Source: JBBQTU01 sp038213005 (GTDB lineage Bacteria; Planctomycetota; Phycisphaerae; Tepidisphaerales; Tepidisphaeraceae). Taken from it: a DNA stretch of 12,287 bases. Position numbers and translations under genes: made by a program. Of the stretch, positions 6,034-12,287 are shown piece by piece. The notes beneath the pieces are model-generated. The model had not been told where the DNA came from and did not search any database. It was given only the letters and a program-made list of their open reading frames with translations. The stretch covers positions 1-12,287 of the forward strand of contig JBBQTU010000129.1 of assembly GCA_038213005.1 (NCBI GenBank). Reading direction: 5' to 3'. Positions within the stretch are counted from its first letter, which is position 1; every line of letters starts with the position of its first letter.

Positions 6034-7659
6034 CTACTTGGCTACGCGCAGCAGCTCTTGCTCGGCGGCCAGGGTCCACTGGCCTTTGTCCAGCTTGGCG
6101 GCGACGGTTGGGAGCTTCGCTGCCAGGTCTGCCAGCGGCGTCAGGGGGAGGTTGTGGAGCATCGGGTAGACGATGATCTTGCCAGCCAGGGTGCGGTTCT
6201 CGACGGCGGCGATGCCGTCTTTGGCACCGGCCATGCCGCTGACGGCGTCGACTGAGGCGTTGGTGTCGAGTTGGCCGGTTTGGACCTTGTCCAGGACGAT
6301 CTTCATGTCGCGGATGGTTGAGCCGCTGGTGCCGAACATGAAGCAGTGCCGACTGACGCAGGCGTCCAGGTCGATCTCGTGCTTCGTGGGGGCGGGGATG
6401 CCGGCGAAGACGTTGATCAGGGCTGCGGGGGCTGAATCGAGAACGGCCTTGGCGAGCAACGCGCCCACGGGGGCCATCAGGGCGATGTAGCTGAAGGTTT
6501 CGGAAAGCGGATTCTTGGCGGTGTTGACCAGGCGCAAGTTGACGTTGTTGGCCTTGGCCATCGGGTCAACCTTGGCGGCCAGCGAGTGAAGGCGGCTGTC
6601 ATCCACATCGGCCGCTACGACGGTGATATTGTGCTTGCCGGAGCAGACGTCGCGGATGACGTGCATCTGGCCCATCGGCCCGCCGGCGCCGATGACCATG
6701 ACGCGGTCGTTGTCGCGGACCTCGCCCGTCTGGGGGATCCAGCAGTAACTCTCCGCCGGATCGTTGCCGACGGTGCCGATCCAGCGGGTCATGCCGTAGT
6801 GGATTCGGCCGACGCCGATGTTGCAGGGTGAGCCGATCTTCTTGCCGGCCAGGACCAGGTTAATGATGCCGCGGGCGGCGAGCTTGTCGCTGAGCGTTTC
6901 GATGGTCTTCTTGTCGGCGCCGAAGTAGATGATGTCGTCGAAGCCTTCGTTGGGCAGGTCGGCAACTTCGCTGCTCTTCTTGACCAGCGTCTGGGCTGGC
7001 TTGCCAGCCGAACTGTAGGGGAGTTTCAGCGAGTCGATCTTGAAGGCTGCATCATCGGTGACGATCAGGAGCTTGCCGCCGGGTTTGATGGTGGCGCGTT
7101 CTTCGGTGACATAGGAATCCTCGACGCAGGCCCATGGCTCAACCAGGCAGATAGCGCTAGCCGACATCTTTTCCTCGACAGGGATGAGATATCGCTCGCC
7201 ATCGGCGGCGACGACCACACGCTCGTCCATCAAGACGTATTCCTGGAGCGCGCCTTCGAAGTTGTAGCCGAAGGCAGCGCAGGAGCCATTGGTGGGCAGG
7301 GCGCGGTAGTCGGTCTGCACGAGCACGCGCTCGCCGACCTTGTGATGCTTCACGTCAGGCCCCACGGCGACGATGCGGCAGGTGACCTCATGGCCGGGGA
7401 CGGTGGGCTTGGTGCCCGGCACGTAGCTGGCGATCTGCGACAGGGTGGTGGCGTCCAGGCCCTTGACGATCTCGCCCTTGCGCGGGTGATCGGTGAACTG
7501 CTTGAGAAGCTTCAGGTCGGAGAAGCAAAGGCCGACGGCCTCGATCTTACACAACACCTGATGAGGACCGGGCTTGAAGACCTCTTTGGCTGTGTTGAGT
7601 TTCAGGTCACCTGGACCGACGAGTTGGACGGCATACTGAGTTGCGGGAATGATCGACAT
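6034..7659 (-). CDS. Long zinc-dependent MDR dehydrogenase (SorE/sorbitol-dehydrogenase-like) with extra internal domain
   Basis: Medium-chain dehydrogenase/reductase of 541 residues, against 340-420 usual. The catalytic-domain zinc ligands are visible: C45 (GLCFSDLK), H90-E91 (PGHE) and E174 (VEPWACVE). The four-Cys structural-zinc lobe is absent, since only C127 occurs there. A canonical Rossmann motif VIGAGGPMG (322-330) starts the NAD(P) domain (about 315-500), with an acidic residue at the end of beta-2 (AADVDD) hinting at NAD. Between the two domains, residues 192-310 look like a second degenerate nucleotide-binding half without GxGxxG. The arrangement recalls L-sorbose-1-phosphate reductase SorE, so a sugar-phosphate or polyol substrate is plausible but unproven. 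AGGA lies 8 nt before the ATG. It is the last gene of the putative PHP-aldolase-MDR operon, 284 bp after the aldolase gene. Confidence 0.85.
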   Translation of the reverse strand: MSIIPATQYAVQLVGPGDLKLNTAKEVFKPGPHQVLCKIEAVGLCFSDLKLLKQFTDHPRKGEIVKGLDATTLSQIASYVPGTKPTVPGHEVTCRIVAVGPDVKHHKVGERVLVQTDYRALPTNGSCAAFGYNFEGALQEYVLMDERVVVAADGERYLIPVEEKMSASAICLVEPWACVEDSYVTEERATIKPGGKLLIVTDDAAFKIDSLKLPYSSAGKPAQTLVKKSSEVADLPNEGFDDIIYFGADKKTIETLSDKLAARGIINLVLAGKKIGSPCNIGVGRIHYGMTRWIGTVGNDPAESYCWIPQTGEVRDNDRVMVIGAGGPMGQMHVIRDVCSGKHNITVVAADVDDSRLHSLAAKVDPMAKANNVNLRLVNTAKNPLSETFSYIALMAPVGALLAKAVLDSAPAALINVFAGIPAPTKHEIDLDACVSRHCFMFGTSGSTIRDMKIVLDKVQTGQLDTNASVDAVSGMAGAKDGIAAVENRTLAGKIIVYPMLHNLPLTPLADLAAKLPTVAAKLDKGQWTLAAEQELLRVAK

Positions 7660-7691
7660 AACTGTTTTCCTTTTTTACCACGAAGCGGAAA

Positions 7692-7866
7692 CTATGAAAT
7701 TGTAGGGTGGGTACGTGCTCGAACCCACCTTCGTACAGGACTATGATATTGTAGGGTGGGTACGTACTCGAGCCCACCTTCGTACTATGATATTGTAGGG
7801 TGGGTACGTACTCGAACCCACCTTCGTACGGGACCAAGGTGGGTCGAGAGTACCGACCCACCCTAC
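7692..7866. repeat. Three tandem 44-49-bp palindromic repeats plus inverted partial copy
   Basis: Three near-identical units start with CTATGA at 7692, 7741 and 7785 (periods 49 and 44; the second lacks a 5-nt tail). Each contains GGTGGG and CCCACC arms around GTACGT(A/G)CTCGA, so each is a hairpin. The third copy continues into an inverted half-copy: GTAGGGTGGGT (7795-7805) pairs with ACCCACCCTAC (7856-7866) and ACCCACCTT (7816-7824) with AAGGTGGGT (7836-7844), giving one imperfect 72-nt hairpin. The units abut without spacers. They lie between the aldolase and MDR genes and would be transcribed with them. Reading frames across them are repeats of the unit and not genes. Confidence 0.85.
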
Positions 7867-7870
7867 TAGA

Positions 7871-9983
<2,113 letters not shown>

Positions 9984-9988
9984 ATCAT

Positions 9989-9993
9989 TCCTC
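9989..9993 (-). promoter_or_regulatory. Ribosome-binding site deciding the aldolase start
   Basis: GAGGA on the minus strand, 5 nt before ATG at 9983. It argues against the in-frame upstream start at 10040, which would translate repetitive spacer DNA. Confidence 0.7.
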
Positions 9994-10079
9994 AAATCCG
10001 AATGTCGAAATCCGAAATCCGAAACAACGTCCAAGCTCAAAACCAGAATCCAAATCAGAAACCCAGAATCCGAACGCGG
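9994..10079. repeat. Degenerate short-period repeat (TCCGAAA / AATCCGAA units) in the PHP-aldolase spacer
   Basis: The spacer holds iterations of (A)ATCCGAA: AAATCCGAATG, GAAATCCGAAATCCGAAAC, then drifting versions CAGAATCCAAATCAGAAACCCAGAATCCGAAC. Codon use and composition differ from the genes at both sides. No hairpin or promoter stands out. I associate such CCGAAAT iterations with planctomycete intergenic DNA (recollection). Confidence 0.55.
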
Positions 10080-10101
10080 TCATTCGGTGTCTGCACTTCA
10101 T

Positions 10102-11364
10102 TCACTTCAAGTACCTGGCGAGTACGGCGGCGCCGATGCGGGCGAATGTCTTGATGCGTTCGTCGGCCGTCTTGTAGATCGGGCTGGGCTTGCCTTTGGC
10201 GTCCACGAACCCGTCCTGGCCGTGGGCGGTGAGGAACTGATGGGCGGCGACCACGCAGGCACCTTCGCGGAAGATCGCCTTCACGTCATCGGGCACTGGG
10301 TCGCCCTTCAGACAGGTGGGCTCCAGTGGGATCAGGTCCAGCGTGTTGTGTTCGGTGCCGCCGACGACGGCCAGCCCGGCCGCCCTCGCGGCTTTCACGT
10401 AGGTTGTGAGCACTTCGGGGGAGTTGCGGATGGGGATGAACTCGACCATGTGGATGCTCATCTCACGCAGGGTCGTGACCCATTTATTAACGGGGTCTTC
10501 AAATCCGCAGAGCGGGCTAGCGCCGTCGGCCAGGGTCGGATAGCAGGGGATGCCGCCCATGGCGAGGATCATGTCGCGGGCTTCGGGATAGTCGACAAAG
10601 GCCTCGGCGATGAAGGCGGGCTTGCCGGCGCGGAGCAGGCTGGAGCGAATCTCGTTCTGAGTCTTGACGGCTTCGGTGACGGGGGCCTTGGGGGCCACGC
10701 CGTAGGCACGGGTGAGCACGTCCGCCCGCTGGGCTTCGGGGATCTTGGCGAACAGCGCCTCTTGCGCGGCCTGGGCGATGTGGCGTTCCTGGATGTAGAC
10801 CTGATCGGCCGCGCAGGCGTTGCGGTCCACGATCATCTGCTTCACGGACGCTTCAGTGATCGCCAGGTCAACGCCGACCGACGCGAAGTGGGCGGTGAGC
10901 TTCGCGATCATCTCGGCCATGCGGGTCACATCGCTGCGGCGGATGCGCGTGAGGATTTTCCTGGCGGCCGGGGGAACCGGCTGAAACCTCATCGTGCCCT
11001 TACCGCAGATATACAGGCGCCCGGGGTTGCCGGGGTCGTTGATCTTCACCTGAGCTTTGACCAGGTTGTCGACCAGGCTGATGATCTCCAGGCCGAACAT
11101 AGGGAAGATGCCGGCAGTGCTGGCGAGCTGGGCGAACTGGTCGTAGACGCGATAATCGTAGTAGTTGGTGACGCCGATGACGCGGACATCCTGCGCCTTG
11201 GCGAGGTCGATCACCTGTTCGATCGTGGTGAAGGCCGAGAAATTCGGCGGCAGATGGATATGCGAATTGAGTTTCAGCCCGGCCGGTAGAACAGCGCCTT
11301 TGACGGCGAGCTGCTGAATCTCACCAATCGAGCCAATCGACCGAATCAGTTCCATAGCGTTCAT
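10102..11364 (-). CDS. PHP-domain protein, putative metal-dependent phosphoesterase
   Basis: A 420-residue protein with features of the PHP (polymerase and histidinol phosphatase) metal-dependent hydrolase superfamily. It shows H35-x-H37 (NSHIHLP) as motif I, FGLEI with E93 as a candidate bridging ligand, and GGTEHNT (335-341, H339) near the end. Motif II, usually TDHD, reads TNYYDY (66-71), so a ligand is changed. The length is well above that of simple PHP phosphatases, with a helical middle (about 125-300). The longest frame starts at GTG (11370), but GAGGA at 11374-11378 is 3 nt from it and 9 nt from ATG at 11364, so ATG is preferred. It is the first gene of the putative operon with the aldolase/SDR and MDR genes. 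Its substrate is unknown; hydrolysing a phosphate ester or lactone in the same pathway is inference. Confidence 0.75.
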   Translation of the reverse strand: MNAMELIRSIGSIGEIQQLAVKGAVLPAGLKLNSHIHLPPNFSAFTTIEQVIDLAKAQDVRVIGVTNYYDYRVYDQFAQLASTAGIFPMFGLEIISLVDNLVKAQVKINDPGNPGRLYICGKGTMRFQPVPPAARKILTRIRRSDVTRMAEMIAKLTAHFASVGVDLAITEASVKQMIVDRNACAADQVYIQERHIAQAAQEALFAKIPEAQRADVLTRAYGVAPKAPVTEAVKTQNEIRSSLLRAGKPAFIAEAFVDYPEARDMILAMGGIPCYPTLADGASPLCGFEDPVNKWVTTLREMSIHMVEFIPIRNSPEVLTTYVKAARAAGLAVVGGTEHNTLDLIPLEPTCLKGDPVPDDVKAIFREGACVVAAHQFLTAHGQDGFVDAKGKPSPIYKTADERIKTFARIGAAVLARYLK

Positions 11365-11380
11365 GATCACTGGTCCTCAT

Positions 11381-11611
11381 TTTCACCACGAAGCGACGAA
11401 GCAACGAAGGGGAACGAAGAAAACGCAACCGCGAAGGCGCGAAGATCGCGAAGTAAAACGCGAAGAGAAGAAACAGATTGGCTGTTCCTTCGCGTCTGCC
11501 TTCGCGCCCTTCGCGCCTTCGCGGTTCATTCCTTTTCCGTCCTTTGTTTTCTTACGCCTCTACTCGAGTCTTCTTCGTGTTTCTTCGTTGCTTTGTCGCT
11601 TCGTGGTCAAA
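11381..11611. repeat. 231-bp imperfect palindrome of the CCACGAAG family
   Basis: The terminal arms 11381-11409 and 11583-11611 are complementary over 29 bp with 2 mismatches (starting TTT-C/G-ACCACGAAGCG). A further perfect 18-bp pair, AACCGCGAAGGCGCGAAG (11427-11444) and its complement (11509-11526), lies inside, and AACAG-ATTGG-CTGTT marks the centre. The right arm ends within the stop codon of the lpd gene and the left arm ends 16 bp before the PHP start codon, so the element fills the entire spacer. It may act as terminator or attenuator for lpd. The plus-strand frame across it (reading HEATKQRRG...) is a widespread artefact of such repeats and not a gene. Confidence 0.8.
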
Positions 11612-12287
11612 TCTGAATTCGCGTCACCTTTCTCGGCGGCAGATGCAGGCATGCAAACAGAGCGTCTTCGGCCGACTCCTTGATCGCTTCGCCGATCGTC
11701 GGGTGGGCGAAAACCACGTCTGCCAGTTCCTGCACGGTCGCCTTCGAATGCAGCATGGCCCCGGCGGCCGCGATGCATTCGGTGGCATTGTGCCCGATCA
11801 TGTGTACCCCGAGCAACTCGCCGGTCTCGCGATGGCGGATGACGCGGGCGAATCCTTCGGTGTCGTTGACGGCCATGGCCTTGCCGAGGTACGCCAGCGG
11901 GAAGTGGCCGATGGCAACGGGCAGGCCCTTGACGGCCGCCTCTTCGCTGGTCATGCCGACGGCGCCGATCTCGGGGAAGGTGTAGACGGCACTGGGAATC
12001 GGGGCGTCAAAATCCACATCATGCCCGAGGGCATTCTCCACCGCGGCCACGCCGTGTGCACTGGCCGCATGGGCCAGCAGGCATTTGCCGTTGGCGTCGC
12101 CGATGCAGTAGTAGCCCTTCACGGGCGTTTCCATCTTCTGATTGACGCGGACGAAGCCGCGATCGGGGGTGATGCCGACGGTATCGAGGCCCAGATCGGC
12201 GGTGTTGGGACGCCGGCCGGTAGCGACCAGGGCCTTTTCTGCCTTGATCGTCTGGCCATTGCCAAGCCGGGCTGCGATGCCGGCGCC
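11607..12287 (-). CDS. lpdA: Dihydrolipoyl dehydrogenase (E3), C-terminal part; 5' end outside window
   Basis: The last 226 residues of a pyridine nucleotide-disulphide oxidoreductase of the dihydrolipoamide dehydrogenase type, the FAD enzyme that reoxidises lipoyl groups of 2-oxoacid dehydrogenase or glycine cleavage complexes. The frame is open from the window edge. Visible are ATGRRPNT (end of the NAD domain), GYYCIGDANG (FAD-binding GDA motif), the dimerisation domain from PSAVYTFPEIGAVG, and HPTIGEAIKE near the C-terminus with the catalytic His-Glu pair. The redox-active CxxxxC lies in the missing N-terminal half. The methionine at 12134 is internal and not the start. The stop codon overlaps the end of the 231-bp palindrome by one to three bases. 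Mercuric or glutathione reductases are less likely because the HPT-containing C-terminus and the YTFPE segment are Lpd-like. Confidence 0.9.
   Translation of the reverse strand, partial: GAGIAARLGNGQTIKAEKALVATGRRPNTADLGLDTVGITPDRGFVRVNQKMETPVKGYYCIGDANGKCLLAHAASAHGVAAVENALGHDVDFDAPIPSAVYTFPEIGAVGMTSEEAAVKGLPVAIGHFPLAYLGKAMAVNDTEGFARVIRHRETGELLGVHMIGHNATECIAAAGAMLHSKATVQELADVVFAHPTIGEAIKESAEDALFACLHLPPRKVTRIQI

Noticed and set aside
7692..7866. CRISPR-like array
   Set aside because: The repeat units abut directly with no unique spacers, unit lengths vary (49, 44), only three copies exist and no cas gene is present.
11363..11683. Plus-strand frame reading HEATKQRRGTKK... as a small basic protein
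   Set aside because: Translation of the CCACGAAG palindrome; the same pseudo-protein arises wherever such repeats occur.

Overview
The window looks like a chromosomal segment of a GC-rich bacterium, most likely a member of the Planctomycetota (inference). Support comes from the strong GC bias at third codon positions, a TatC with an unusually large periplasmic insert, a bacterial GlnRS, a bifunctional aldolase/short-chain dehydrogenase, and intergenic spacers full of palindromic repeats of the kind I associate with that phylum. No rRNA, tRNA, CRISPR array, transposase or phage gene is visible. The class or species cannot be named from this sequence alone.

Layout. Positions 1-1182 (+) hold the 3' part of an AlaC-like aminotransferase, closed by a nested-hairpin terminator. 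Everything else is on the minus strand, so 1183-1540 is a convergent intergenic region; it carries a nested palindromic element that also gives the ferritin gene a terminator. Ferritin (1541-2035) has its own recognisable promoter. A hairpin-rich repeat (2166-2332) and the tatC terminator follow. glnS (3358-5094) and tatC (2370-3341) are 16 bp apart and probably co-transcribed. Next is a two-gene unit (5186-5960) of a 73-residue protein and an MNT-fold nucleotidyltransferase that overlap by 14 bp, resembling a toxin-antitoxin pair.

The most interesting part is 6034-11364. Reading along the minus strand it encodes a PHP-domain protein, a bifunctional class II aldolase/SDR, and a long zinc-dependent MDR-type dehydrogenase. 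Together these look like an uncharacterised carbohydrate (sugar or sugar-phosphate) catabolic operon: redox by the MDR, retro-aldol cleavage and aldehyde redox by the fusion enzyme, and metal-dependent hydrolysis by the PHP protein. No kinase, transporter or regulator is in view, so the substrate is unknown. The MDR protein appears to contain a second, degenerate nucleotide-binding half.

Upstream, the 3' part of a dihydrolipoyl dehydrogenase gene (11607-12287) runs off the right edge. A 231-bp imperfect palindrome starts within its stop codon and ends 16 bp before the PHP gene.

The spacers hold at least four unrelated structured repeats (1403-1527, 2166-2332, 7692-7866, 11381-11611), and three coding starts were moved from the longest open frame because of Shine-Dalgarno placement or repeat-derived N-termini.
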